NCBI GenBank assembly: GCA_038142205.1
Contig: JAYQJO010000001.1
Coordinates: 620,001 to 684,000, forward strand
Length of the DNA: 64,000 nt
From: UBA7359 sp038142205
GTDB taxonomy: Bacteria; Pseudomonadota; Gammaproteobacteria; Eutrophobiales; Eutrophobiaceae
Direction: 5' to 3'
In this document: positions 17,110-26,827 of the stretch, piece after piece
Layout: each line of letters begins with the position of its first letter
How positions within the stretch are numbered: position 1 is the first letter of the stretch
Notes under the pieces: model-generated
Seen by the model: the letters and a program-made list of their open reading frames with translations, nothing else
The model's database searches: none
Told to the model about the DNA's origin: nothing
Translations under genes and position numbers: made by a program

Positions 17110-18063
17110 ATGCAAATATTACTCGCTAATCCTCGTGGTTTTTGTGCCGGTGTTGACCGAGCTATTGAGATTGTTGAACGTGCATTGTCGCTTTTTGGCG
17201 CGCCGGTCTATGTCCGCCATGAAGTGGTACACAATAAACACGTTGTTAATTCTCTCAGGGATAAAGGTGCGGTATTTGTTGAAGAACTGGATGAAGTGCC
17301 TGACGATTCCACAGTGATTTTCAGTGCGCACGGAGTTTCAAAAGCAGTACGAGAAGAAGCGTCACGACGTAGCTTGAGAGTGTTTGATGCGATTTGTCCA
17401 TTGGTGACAAAAGTACATATGGAAGTTGGTAAGTATCAAGATGAAGAAATTGAATGTATTTTAATTGGTCATGAAGGACACCCTGAAGTTGAAGGTACGA
17501 TAGGCCAGTATCGGCCAAAGAATGGTAAAGGCGGCATGTATCTGGTCGAGTCTGTCGAAGACGTTTTGAAACTGGAGGTTAAAAATTCGGATCGATTGGC
17601 TTTTGTTACACAAACCACTTTATCTATGGACGAGACAGCAGAAGTCATTGATGCATTGAGGAAACGGTTTCCTAATATTGATGGGCCTAAGAAAGAAGAT
17701 ATTTGTTATGCCACACAAAATAGACAAGACGCCGTGAAAAAGCTGGTTGCCAAGTGTGACTTGATCCTCGTAGTTGGTTCGCCGAATAGCTCTAACTCAA
17801 CACGTTTGATGGAGTTGTCACAAAAAGCAGGTGTGCCAGCTTATCTGATTGATGATTCTTCAGAAATTAAAGAAGCATGGGTTGAAGGAAAAGAAAATAT
17901 AGGCCTAACGGCTGGTGCTTCTGCTCCAGAAATTCTTGTAGAAGAAGTAATCGCTCAACTAAAAGAGTGGGGCGCGTCTATGGTAGAAGAAAATCCGGGC
18001 ATTACTGAACGTGTCGTCTTTTCCTTGCCAAAAGAATTACTTAATGAAAAAGAGATAGCATAG
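17110..18063 (+). CDS. ispH: 4-hydroxy-3-methylbut-2-enyl diphosphate reductase
   Basis: Iron-sulfur enzyme for the last step of the MEP isoprenoid pathway, forming IPP and DMAPP. The 317-aa protein has the three cluster Cys residues in GFCAGVDRAI (12), DAICPLVTKVH (about 96) and DICYATQNRQ (about 197), plus SSNSTRL and SAPEILVEEV. An AGGA site precedes the ATG. It ends the murJ-ispH block; a glycosyltransferase gene converges on it from the other strand with a spacer of about 24 bp. Confidence 0.97.
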   Translation: MQILLANPRGFCAGVDRAIEIVERALSLFGAPVYVRHEVVHNKHVVNSLRDKGAVFVEELDEVPDDSTVIFSAHGVSKAVREEASRRSLRVFDAICPLVTKVHMEVGKYQDEEIECILIGHEGHPEVEGTIGQYRPKNGKGGMYLVESVEDVLKLEVKNSDRLAFVTQTTLSMDETAEVIDALRKRFPNIDGPKKEDICYATQNRQDAVKKLVAKCDLILVVGSPNSSNSTRLMELSQKAGVPAYLIDDSSEIKEAWVEGKENIGLTAGASAPEILVEEVIAQLKEWGASMVEENPGITERVVFSLPKELLNEKEIA

Positions 18064-18087
18064 TAATCAGTATTATATCTTTGATGA

Positions 18088-18809
18088 TTATTTTTTAGAA
18101 AATAGTTTAGAAAAAATTAAAGATATATATTCAATTACAATCATTAAATTTAATTTGCTCTTGCCTCTTTTACGAGCACGCATAATATAAGGCACTTCAG
18201 CAATTTTAATATCATCGGAAGAAGCTAGAATATCTAATAAAATCTTATAGCCTTTTATAGATAGCCTTCCTTTTATTTTTTTAAAAACTCTTTTTTAATT
18301 AGAAAGAACCCGCTCATTGGATCACTAACGTTGTGATTAAAAATCAGTCGACTTAACCATGTTGAAAGTTGACTAAAAAGTATTCTATGTTGTTTTAAAT
18401 TATCGAGACTGCCTCCTTTTTTATATCGAGTTGCTATGACTAGATCGCATTTATCTTTAATCATCGTATTTAACATAACAGGTAAAATTCTTTCATCATG
18501 CTGCATATCAGCATCCATAATTGCTATATAGGGTGAATGACTGGCTAAAATTCCAGTGACACAAGCTGAAGATAAACCCCGCTCATCAACTCTTTTAATA
18601 ACGTTTATCTTATTGTTGTTTCCTGAAAATTTTAAAATTTCCTCATATGTACCATCAGGCGAGTTGTCATCAACAAAAATAATATCCCATGAGTATTTAT
18701 CTAATAGTTCATTGATGGCACTTACAATGGGAGCAATATTTTCAACTTCATTATATGTCGGTACGATTATGGTAATTTTCTCTGAATTGATTGCTTTCTG
18801 GCTTTTCAT
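18088..18809 (-). CDS. Dolichol-phosphate mannosyltransferase-like GT2, frame interrupted
   Basis: Family 2 glycosyltransferase likely to transfer a sugar to a polyprenyl phosphate at the inner membrane. The first 178 residues carry the GT-A motifs (VPTYNEVENI, VDDNSPDGT, MDADMQHDE, DPMSGFFL). The frame then hits a stop at 18273 just after a run of seven A (18276-18282 on the opposite strand). In the neighbouring frame the expected C-terminus continues (KGRLSIKGYKILLDIL, VPYIMRARKRGKSKLN) to a stop at 18088. A single-base change in the run restores about 240 aa. It has no fused GtrA domain. This is either a sequencing indel or a recent frameshift. Confidence 0.8.
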
Positions 18810-18882
18810 TTAAGAGTTATTTAGTAGAAAACGGTCAAGAGAGCTTTCATCTAAGAAATTAAAGTACTTTATTTACTTTTTG

Positions 18883-19347
18883 TTAAGGCTTGCTTTCTTC
18901 ATAACCTGCCTGTTTTAGTAAATCCATGAACTTTGATCGACTATAACCAGTTAATACTTCATCTCCTACAACAGTAGTTGGAACTTTTAATGAACCTGTT
19001 AAATCAGTAAGTTCTTTTTGTAATTCAATGTCTTCATTAACATTTTTTTCGATATATGAAATGTTTCTATTAGTAAGAAACTCTTTTATTTCATCACAGG
19101 CTTCGCAATCAGGGATGACATATAAAGTTGCGCTAATATTACTTGGACTGCTTTTGGATTTATCATTATTGTTTCCGGTTTTTATTTTTTTCTCACTAAG
19201 TTGAGTAAAACCAGGTGGACAAGATTTTTGGTAACTGCGGTTTCCCGCCTCATCTTCACATTCAACAATTTTCACAGCAGCAAAACTATTGATTGAATAA
19301 ATCGATGCAAAAAATACAAATAAATATGAAATTAACTTACCCATCAT
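18883..19347 (-). CDS. DUF4124-glutaredoxin fusion, exported
   Basis: The 154-aa product has a signal peptide (cleavage near SFAA). A short DUF4124-like segment follows (about 25-50; VECEDEAGNRSYQKSCPPGF), then a C-terminal glutaredoxin fold (about 70-150) with redox motif CEAC and the cis-Pro segment KVPTTVVGDEVLTGY. A periplasmic thiol-disulfide role is plausible. DUF4124-glutaredoxin fusions occur in other gammaproteobacteria. The start may be the second Met. It is oriented divergently from the next DUF4124 gene. Confidence 0.8.
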   Translation of the reverse strand: MMGKLISYLFVFFASIYSINSFAAVKIVECEDEAGNRSYQKSCPPGFTQLSEKKIKTGNNNDKSKSSPSNISATLYVIPDCEACDEIKEFLTNRNISYIEKNVNEDIELQKELTDLTGSLKVPTTVVGDEVLTGYSRSKFMDLLKQAGYEESKP

Positions 19348-19506
19348 CTGCTCCTTATATTTTAAATTTCTGTAATTATTGCACTATGAACTTAATGTTT
19401 CTATCTTTGCCGTAAGAAATATATGTCTAATCAGTAGGTTACAAAATACTGTTCTAGTCGTATACTTGATATTATATACGTATAATCTAATGAAAAGGCT
19501 GTAAAT

Positions 19507-19962
19507 ATGAACCTACATGATCAATATATCAGACCAATTATATTCATTATAAGTTTCTTATTTCCTTTGAATTGTATGGCTGTCATGTACAAATGGGTAG
19601 ACGAGCAAGGTAATACTCATTACAGCCAGACCCCACCTAACAGTGATGTTGAAGTGAAAACTATCAAGCCGCCACCAAAAGTTGATACAGAGGCTGCATC
19701 AAAGGCGCTCGAAGAACAGAACAAAAAGGTCTCTGAGTTGAGAGAAAAACGTCTGGCAGAAGCAGAGGAACAGGAAAAAACGGATAGTGAAAAGGCAGAA
19801 AAAGATAAAAACTGCCAGCAAGCAAAAGATCGTTTAGCCAGTTATCAAAGACCTCGTGTAAACCTCGAAAATTCTGATGGGACAATAAGAACAGTTTCTG
19901 AAGAAGAAAGACAGGCAGAAATCAAGAAGTCAAAAGAATATATAGAAAAAGCCTGTAATTAA
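19507..19962 (+). CDS. DUF4124 domain-containing exported protein
   Basis: The 151-aa protein has a signal peptide (about 1-25) followed by the DUF4124 motif (MYKWVDEQGNTHYSQTPP). A charged coiled-coil-like region rich in Glu/Lys fills about 65-105, and a short C-terminal region ends with a conserved-looking Cys (EKACN). The function of the family is unknown; members are often periplasmic. It is divergently oriented to the DUF4124-glutaredoxin fusion, so the 160 bp between them should hold both promoters. Confidence 0.8.
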   Translation: MNLHDQYIRPIIFIISFLFPLNCMAVMYKWVDEQGNTHYSQTPPNSDVEVKTIKPPPKVDTEAASKALEEQNKKVSELREKRLAEAEEQEKTDSEKAEKDKNCQQAKDRLASYQRPRVNLENSDGTIRTVSEEERQAEIKKSKEYIEKACN

Positions 19963-19967
19963 AATAG

Positions 19968-20747
19968 TTAATTAATATTAGGTGTAGGTGACCACTTATA
20001 GGACTTTTTAAGTAGTTCTAAAAGTAACTTACCGCGTGGTGTGCCTTTATATTGATTATAAAGTTCAATCATCGCATCCTGAGCTTGAACGTGCCCGACC
20101 ATTGCCAAACTGCTTATAGCACTTTGTGTTACATAATGATTATCGCCTGCCGCCATTGATTTAATGTAATCTACGTCATCAGGGTCGCCATTTAAGCCTA
20201 GCGCAACAACTACCTGCGCCCTGTGAAATTAATGTTCATCATGCATATGTGATCTTATATAACTTTTAAATTCATCTGTATCGTAAATTTGTGCGCGATT
20301 AATTGTACTGGCAAGTGCAATACGAGCAGGTACTTTTTCAAGAGATTCCCATGCAAAGTCAGAATATTTATCTTTTTTCAAATGCCACAAGTCATAATAG
20401 AGATGATAAACACCGCGATGCCAACGCATTGAGTAAAGTGCATGCAGCGTATTAGATAAGCCGACAACATCTTGCTCAGTTAGAGCCTGTTTAACTTCAA
20501 ATATGGTTGCCTTGCCAAAGGTAATCAACTTTCGTAACTGGTTATAATTAACGTTTACAGGCTTTTTATCACTAGGCTCACTATCTTGTGAAATTACTTC
20601 AGGTGGTTCTGTTTTAATCGCTTCGCTATTTTCTTCAGGTGAATTAATAATGCTGGTATTTCTAGTGTCAGATACATCATTATTTTCAGAACATGCTGTG
20701 AAAATTGAAATAATAAAAAAACAGAATAAGTAACTTAAATATTTCAT
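19968..20747 (-). pseudogene. HEAT-repeat-like lipoprotein interrupted by in-frame TAA
   Basis: Reading from 20747, a lipoprotein signal (IFTACSEN, lipidated Cys about 19) is followed by a Ser/Glu-rich linker and an alpha-helical repeat region. A TAA stop occurs at 20229-20231. The same frame then continues with FHRAQVVVALGLNGDPDDVDYI and on to a stop at 19968, giving another about 86 residues of matching helical-repeat sequence. A CAA-to-TAA change would explain it (Gln between HEH and FHRA). Unlike the other interruptions nearby, this is a substitution, not an indel in a base run. The two parts could also be separately translated. Confidence 0.65.
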
Positions 20748-20791
20748 CTTGAAAAATAAAACAGTAAAGAGTTTATATAGATGTAATAACG

Positions 20792-21229
20792 TTATTTACC
20801 CCAGCAATCACTGACGCTTGAAGAACCTGTTTTTCCTCTGGTGCCATCATGCGTTAATGTCAGGTTGCCGCAGTCTGCATCAGTAAAGTTTGATGTTGCT
20901 GTAATTGTATAAGTTTGGAAAGGTGTGGATACAGTCATACTACCCGTATAGTAACCTGATTCACTGGTAGCCCCCGCTGCTGTTGCAACAGTTCCAGGCA
21001 TTGTATTTGCAGCAGTAGCGTAAACATTATTATCAGAATAATATCTTTCCAGTAGTGCAGCTGCATTCATTAGATATGCTCTTCCTTCAGCTCGTTTACC
21101 TCTCATGACATAACTACTATAGGAGGGTATTGCGACAGCTGTGATAATAGCGACTATTGCGACAACAATCATTAGCTCTATTAAAGTAAAACCGGAGTTA
21201 TTCTTTTGTTTTTTTCTTAGCATTAACAT
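20792..21229 (-). CDS. pilE: Type IV pilin-like protein (PilE family)
   Basis: Minor or structural type IV pilin with a type III leader cut by PilD after the Gly in NNSGFTLIELMIVVAIVAI, leaving Phe1 and Glu5. A globular domain follows with two C-terminal Cys (DCGNL ... SDCWGK) likely forming a D-loop disulfide. Three Met codons lie close together. I chose 21229, with GAGG about 8 bp upstream, but 21247 or 21223 are possible. It follows the pilY1 terminator and probably has its own promoter. Position after pilY1 matches pilE in Pseudomonas. Confidence 0.9.
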   Translation of the reverse strand: MLMLRKKQKNNSGFTLIELMIVVAIVAIITAVAIPSYSSYVMRGKRAEGRAYLMNAAALLERYYSDNNVYATAANTMPGTVATAAGATSESGYYTGSMTVSTPFQTYTITATSNFTDADCGNLTLTHDGTRGKTGSSSVSDCWGK

Positions 21230-21306
21230 TGCCTTGCCCCTCATCACATTAAAGTTATTGGTGATTATAACGTTTACTATTACAAAGTCATTTTTTGAAT
21301 AAAAAT

Positions 21307-21334
21307 AATTGAGGCTGAATACACAGCCTCAATT
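21307..21334 (-). terminator. Rho-independent terminator after pilY1
   Basis: A perfect 11-bp stem (AATTGAGGCTG / CAGCCTCAATT) with a 6-nt loop is followed on the minus strand by a T-rich tail. It separates the fimT-pilY1 operon from pilE. Confidence 0.8.
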
Positions 21335-21364
21335 TATTTAACGTTTAGATAAAATGTTAAATAA

Positions 21365-24300
21365 TTATTCTTCATACCAGTATGTTCGGAACCTAGGCAA
21401 CCCAGCCAAAACACCAAGTTGTGATGCGCCACCCTCGATACCCACAATACCAACTACACCTTCTTCTGTAAAAATAGGAACAACATCAGAAGGAATACCT
21501 CCACCGAGTGCTAATGCTCTATCTGCAAGGTCAATATCGCCATCACCATCCCAGTCTAATGCTGCATTCGCAGATAAGATATCGAGGTTATATGCAGTCG
21601 CATTACCTACACCACCTTGACACGGGTCAGTAATCGATATTGTATTTGGTTTAAATGTTGTAAATACAACAGCCCCTGAAGTTACTGTTGCTGCAGACAG
21701 GACTTTTTCAGCCGAACTACCAGCAGTGGTAAAATCATAGAACCAGCCATCGGCAGCTAGGTCAGAAGCATCCGTTGCATCCAGTGCCGAAGTTGTAACA
21801 TCAACCAGATCTCCATCAGCATAAGCTGTTCCACCTGTTTGCGGATAATTGTCACTCGCCTCAGATACGTTGTCACTATCCCCATCCGGTAGACCGAATG
21901 TGGTAATTGTGCGGTCTCTGAAAGCATAGAACCTATCTTTAACATCTGTATTAAGTGGGTGCGCACGATACCCTGAACCGATTAACACATAATCATATTC
22001 TGATGTATCAGAGTAGACTGTATCACGCACTTGAACAACAGCAGGTGGTTCAAAGAAGCGTCTTTGATTGGTTGCTGTTGAAACATCTGCGAGTTTAGCG
22101 ATAACAGTATCAGCCTCATTACCAGCGGCAATTTCCGGATCCAGATCTACACGCCATACCTGTCCACCTGTATCACCAACATAAAGTCGATCTGTTAAAC
22201 CATCACCATTAGAATCCATTAACCGAACTCTTGACGGAATCGAATATTGCATATCTGATACGATTATTTCAGCACCTGAACCGGCGCCACTAATATCCAT
22301 AATCACTGAACCATCAGTAGTGTCAGCAATATAAAAAGCATTACCAAGAAAGTCATTATTACTATTGTCTGAAGGGTCATAGACGTTTTTATCATCTAAT
22401 GCTGTGTCATAACCACCACCAAATACCAGCACGTCTTTTGTTGTTGTGCCGCCACTACCATCGCTTATGGATATTTTTGTAAGTTGTGGTTGTGACCAGG
22501 TTTGTCCCATACGGGCGTAACTACCCGTGCCACCTTGAATTCGCCAGAGAAACTTAGGTACAACAGTACCGCTAGTGCTTGTTACATTCGCAGTAACATC
22601 TAGTGCATACATGTAATTACCACCACGTCTCGTTGCCATGAAGATGTTTACTTTGTCACTATCAGAAGTTTCAATTTTACCATCGCTATCATTATCGACA
22701 GCCAAAATTGTTGGTGTGACATCCATACCATAAACATGGTCGCCTTGGGCATTTAAGTACTTAGTTTGCTGCTGTGCCCAGAAATCACTTGGTAGATAAC
22801 GCCACTCTTCAGCACCGGTTGTACCGTTAACGAAGTGTAATGTGCCATCATTGGTACCATATACAATCTTATCGAAGAAAGTATCTATTTCACCATCTGC
22901 ATTAGTGTCGCTACCACCATAGGTAATGACAGATGGAGAACTGTGCAATACATCATTGACAGCCCAGCGTTGATTAGCACTCACATCATTATCAGCATCA
23001 GTGATAATTTTTTTGCCGAGCAACCAGTTCATGCGGTCATCACATTCTGAACCGGCACTGGTAGATGGAGTAGGACATACACCTGCTCGTAATGCTGATA
23101 GATTCGCAGCATTCCAGGTCGAGCTAGTCAATTTGAAACCGGCTGCGCTTAACGCAGTATTTGCAGCTGCGAAACCTGAACCATTTTTATCCGTATAAAG
23201 TATCTGAGCTGTATGGTCAGTAATTTCAGCACCAGCACCACCTTGTGTAGTTGCTTTACCATCAGCTGCTGCTGACCACACACTTTGAGCTGTATCTTTA
23301 AACTTATCATCAGTGCTATCAATTGCCGAGGCACCATTGATGTCAAGAATCTCACCCAGGCTACACCCATCTGAACTGTCGGTACAAATATTGTATTTTT
23401 TTACATTACCGTACCATGACGTACTCAATGCTGGTGTAAATAATCCGAAATAAACTTCATCTCGACTTAATAAACGGTTAAAAGCGTTTGTCGCAAGTGA
23501 TGGTGATACAAATGATGTTGGGTCACTTTTCACATCAGTTAAAATAGTTGTGAAAACATCAACCAACTGGCCAGCTGTACTCGCCTCATAAAAACCGCCT
23601 TCACCTACATTAGCGATATCCTTAATAAACTGTGTTGCACTTGTGCTATCAAGGTTAAAACCAATCGTATATGTCTTTACAATCTGATCATTTGCCAGAT
23701 TAGCACCAACTGTTGCAGTGGATTGATCTGTTGTAGCGAGAAATTCAGCTAAATCAACAGTACAATCTTCACTACTTCCGTAGGTTTTAGATGCATCGCT
23801 CGATGTTTTGAACGAACTGTTATTGTTGTAACAACTTGATTTAGGAATCATTGACACAATCTCAGGGCTTTCGTCATTACCGGAGTTGGCAGAGCCGTCA
23901 GTTAACAAGACCTGGTAATTATTTGCACAGGTCAATGTCGAACTAAATGGTGAGATGTACATTGCTTCACTACTGCTACTGTCGTGTTCAATCACTTGTG
24001 CTGCACAGTCGGAGTCATTTGGGTTGCTTGCCATGTTACAACCCGAAGGTGTATAGACTCCAAATCCGTCAGTTGGCGTTGTGCCTGTGTCATTTTCCTT
24101 AGCACCACGGCAACTTCCTGAAGCGGTACAGTAGCTTGCTGGATGACTAATACGAGAGGTTCTGGAACCATCACGTGTATCACCGTACTCCATACTTTCG
24201 CCACGCCAGTAGCGTGCTGCCTCATACATTGTTTCCTGAATTGGTGTCGCACCGCTCGCGGGTAAGTCATCGATAATTTCAATTAAACTTTCACGAACTG

Positions 24301-26476
24301 ATTTAAAAGGTGTAGCAATTGAATCCTGATAACGAATGCGCAAACGCGGCCCTCTAGCTGGGTCACCATTATAGGAATCTGCTATACGCTCGCCGGTACC
24401 CGGTTCGATAACAAACCCCATGTTGTTCCCGCTAGCCCAATTTGTACGGTCAACAATTTCTTTGACAATTGTTGAAATGTCAGCCGTATCATAACGTTCA
24501 CCTGTCGTTGTCCAGTCTTCAGCCACCCAGGCGACAGAAGCTGTTGTTAAATTTCTACCGGTAATATCATCTGTCGTTGCTGAAAAAGTTGATAAATCAT
24601 CTTCATCAATCCCTTTAATGGTAAATGAGGCTGCTCCGCTAGAAGTACCTTGTGCATAAAATTGTATTTCCGCTTCAACGATCGTTGCGCCTTGTGGACC
24701 ATCAATTTCTTGGAAACGAATGCCAACTGTTTGAGCGCTTCCTGCATCAGTTGCGTTGCCCAGATTAAGATCTGAGTCAATGGTATAAACAACGGTACCG
24801 GCTTGCTCGGCATCGTCATTTCCCGTACCTACCTGACTGGTTTCATTATTTTCGAAACAGCCACTTGAGGAGGTATAGGTATAAGTTAACCTTGCGGCAT
24901 CAGCTGCAGAACTTTCAAAACTTTCGAATGCTCGTGGATTACTGCTTGAGTCTTTAATGAATAAGCTAACAGCATTACCTCCACACCAGCCAGTTCGGCT
25001 AACTACGGCTTGTAAGGCATCTTTGATATTTGCACTTTGAACAGCAACGCCTGCATCCCAGTTATTCGTGCCAGTATTCCAGTCAACACCTGTTGTACGC
25101 GGGCGTGTCGCTGCTAAGAAATTCCCGGCAGTCGTAGAAAATTCTGCCGAGTTATCTGCCGCTTCTGCAGTTATAGTCCATTTATTTGCACTGGTTGTGA
25201 CTGTTGATGTTGGTGTGAAAGTTAATCTTGCGTCAGTTATGGTTGCACCTTGTGGTATACGGATGTTTTCAAAGCGCAAACCTGCTGTAACCTCATTTGT
25301 AACAGCGGCTGTAGTTGTTGTTTCGTACTCTACAAATAATTTTGGTGCACGGCTAGAACTATCATTACGAGAATAAAGATCTCGATTACCAGTACTGGTT
25401 TCAAAAATAAAAACCATATCACCACCTGTATCATTATAAGTGCAATTAGCATTAGCTGTTGGCGGTGCTACGGTACAACCACGACTGACTATTTCTTGTA
25501 CCAGACCAGCGATACTAGGTGTATTGAGTTTCTTTTTCTTATTTAATGCAGCGACGCCATTCCAGGCGACTGAACCGGTTGAGACAACATTTGGGGATAC
25601 TGAATAATCTATAATATCCGTCGTTCCATCTGTGTTCTTGCCGTTAGTTCTGTTTCTGGAAGATATATCGTCGCAACTATTATTACATTCAGTAAATCCG
25701 TTGGCATCATTCGAATCTTCAGCATAAATGGTGACATTTGTCGTTGTTGTTTTTTTAGCTTGAACTTGAAACTGTACATAGGCATTTGTGATTTTAGCAT
25801 TTTGAGGAATACCTGCATCAACATCAAAACGTACTGCAACCATAGTATCAGGACGCAAATCAAGGTCACTACTGTCATCATCGACATCGCCGTTATCAGA
25901 ACCACCCACTTCCTCTTCAGCGTCACGTGAACCTCCAGTAACGGTCAACGAGAAACTACTGCTTGATGGTAAAGTAGTAACGCCACCAGCAAGTGTATCG
26001 ACAGGCACGGATGACTCACTTAGATACATTTTATCTGCATCGTCATCATTCATATAACCATCATTGAATCCATCATCAATTGTCGTTGAATAAGTAAGTG
26101 TGGAGGCACTGGCTGTTTCGCCAACAACGTTAAAAACGTTCTCTTCAACATAGGTGACAGGGAACAAAATCGGACCACCATCATTATTAGTGAATCGCAT
26201 TAACCCAACATTTATATCAGCAACATCGTCAAGCACCTGTTTCACAGCATCCTTCATGACATCGACACGTTTTTGACCGCCCGTTCCTGACACGGTTGAG
26301 GTCATACTGCCTGAAGTATCAAGAATGAATAAAACATTCGGACGTACTGCCGCATCTTGACCTCCACCGGTAAAATATATTTCAGTATCATCAGCGTGGA
26401 CGATTGGATTACTGGTGAAGACCATTGTAAAACTGGCTAAGGTGTAAAAGCACTTTCTAGTCAAGGTTCTTAACAT
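21365..26476 (-). CDS. pilY1: Type IV pilus tip adhesin PilY1 with inserted beta-modules in vWA
   Basis: The 1703-aa exported protein caps the pilus-tip minor pilin complex and mediates adhesion and surface sensing in relatives. A signal peptide ends near VHA. The vWA MIDAS DTSGS is at about 53-57, but the vWA fold is interrupted. Residues about 150-725 hold three similar beta-sandwich modules (GIPQNAKITNAYVQFQ, RIPQGATITDARLTF, GPQGATIVEAEIQFY), each ending in a RAPKLFVEY/RGPRLRIRY-type strand. vWA-like sequence resumes at about 730. The C-terminal beta-propeller (about 1150-1700) includes the calcium loop DSNGDGLTD at about 1422. It is last in the operon before the terminator at 21307. Confidence 0.93.
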   Translation of the reverse strand: MLRTLTRKCFYTLASFTMVFTSNPIVHADDTEIYFTGGGQDAAVRPNVLFILDTSGSMTSTVSGTGGQKRVDVMKDAVKQVLDDVADINVGLMRFTNNDGGPILFPVTYVEENVFNVVGETASASTLTYSTTIDDGFNDGYMNDDDADKMYLSESSVPVDTLAGGVTTLPSSSSFSLTVTGGSRDAEEEVGGSDNGDVDDDSSDLDLRPDTMVAVRFDVDAGIPQNAKITNAYVQFQVQAKKTTTTNVTIYAEDSNDANGFTECNNSCDDISSRNRTNGKNTDGTTDIIDYSVSPNVVSTGSVAWNGVAALNKKKKLNTPSIAGLVQEIVSRGCTVAPPTANANCTYNDTGGDMVFIFETSTGNRDLYSRNDSSSRAPKLFVEYETTTTAAVTNEVTAGLRFENIRIPQGATITDARLTFTPTSTVTTSANKWTITAEAADNSAEFSTTAGNFLAATRPRTTGVDWNTGTNNWDAGVAVQSANIKDALQAVVSRTGWCGGNAVSLFIKDSSSNPRAFESFESSAADAARLTYTYTSSSGCFENNETSQVGTGNDDAEQAGTVVYTIDSDLNLGNATDAGSAQTVGIRFQEIDGPQGATIVEAEIQFYAQGTSSGAASFTIKGIDEDDLSTFSATTDDITGRNLTTASVAWVAEDWTTTGERYDTADISTIVKEIVDRTNWASGNNMGFVIEPGTGERIADSYNGDPARGPRLRIRYQDSIATPFKSVRESLIEIIDDLPASGATPIQETMYEAARYWRGESMEYGDTRDGSRTSRISHPASYCTASGSCRGAKENDTGTTPTDGFGVYTPSGCNMASNPNDSDCAAQVIEHDSSSSEAMYISPFSSTLTCANNYQVLLTDGSANSGNDESPEIVSMIPKSSCYNNNSSFKTSSDASKTYGSSEDCTVDLAEFLATTDQSTATVGANLANDQIVKTYTIGFNLDSTSATQFIKDIANVGEGGFYEASTAGQLVDVFTTILTDVKSDPTSFVSPSLATNAFNRLLSRDEVYFGLFTPALSTSWYGNVKKYNICTDSSDGCSLGEILDINGASAIDSTDDKFKDTAQSVWSAAADGKATTQGGAGAEITDHTAQILYTDKNGSGFAAANTALSAAGFKLTSSTWNAANLSALRAGVCPTPSTSAGSECDDRMNWLLGKKIITDADNDVSANQRWAVNDVLHSSPSVITYGGSDTNADGEIDTFFDKIVYGTNDGTLHFVNGTTGAEEWRYLPSDFWAQQQTKYLNAQGDHVYGMDVTPTILAVDNDSDGKIETSDSDKVNIFMATRRGGNYMYALDVTANVTSTSGTVVPKFLWRIQGGTGSYARMGQTWSQPQLTKISISDGSGGTTTKDVLVFGGGYDTALDDKNVYDPSDNSNNDFLGNAFYIADTTDGSVIMDISGAGSGAEIIVSDMQYSIPSRVRLMDSNGDGLTDRLYVGDTGGQVWRVDLDPEIAAGNEADTVIAKLADVSTATNQRRFFEPPAVVQVRDTVYSDTSEYDYVLIGSGYRAHPLNTDVKDRFYAFRDRTITTFGLPDGDSDNVSEASDNYPQTGGTAYADGDLVDVTTSALDATDASDLAADGWFYDFTTAGSSAEKVLSAATVTSGAVVFTTFKPNTISITDPCQGGVGNATAYNLDILSANAALDWDGDGDIDLADRALALGGGIPSDVVPIFTEEGVVGIVGIEGGASQLGVLAGLPRFRTYWYEE

Positions 26477-26524
26477 AATATTGCTCTCTATTGATTAATT
26501 CTATTTTAAATAATTTAATAAGTC

Positions 26525-26806
26525 TTATTTGCAGGATTCTAATGCGGCTTCATCTACAGACCAGACTCTACAGATATCTTTATCTGCATAAGACGGACGA
26601 GTACAAACTTCTCCTATGGTGTAGCGCTTTACTAATGCAGCACTTTTTCCATTAGAACAATAAACTGTGTAAAAACGTTCATCGCCATCGGTGCCAGCAT
26701 CAACAACATTTGTTACTCTAACTTCAGTGTTAGCTGCTGAGACTGGAATTGAAAACACAAATAAAAACGTGAGTATTAGTGATAAATGTTTAATATTATT
26801 TTTCAT
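26525..26806 (-). CDS. Small exported Cys-containing protein between pilX and pilY1
   Basis: The 93-aa product has a clear signal peptide (about 1-24, ending VSAA). About 69 mature residues follow with four Cys (VYCSNGK, GEVCTRP, KDICRVW, LESCK), compatible with two disulfides. It lies in the minor pilin operon between pilX and pilY1. In Pseudomonas the small pilY2 lies after pilY1, so this is not positionally the same and I see no clear similarity. A chaperone or tip accessory role is possible but unproven. Confidence 0.75.
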   Translation of the reverse strand: MKNNIKHLSLILTFLFVFSIPVSAANTEVRVTNVVDAGTDGDERFYTVYCSNGKSAALVKRYTIGEVCTRPSYADKDICRVWSVDEAALESCK

Positions 26807-26827
26807 TAAGTTGTCTCCTGAATGGTG

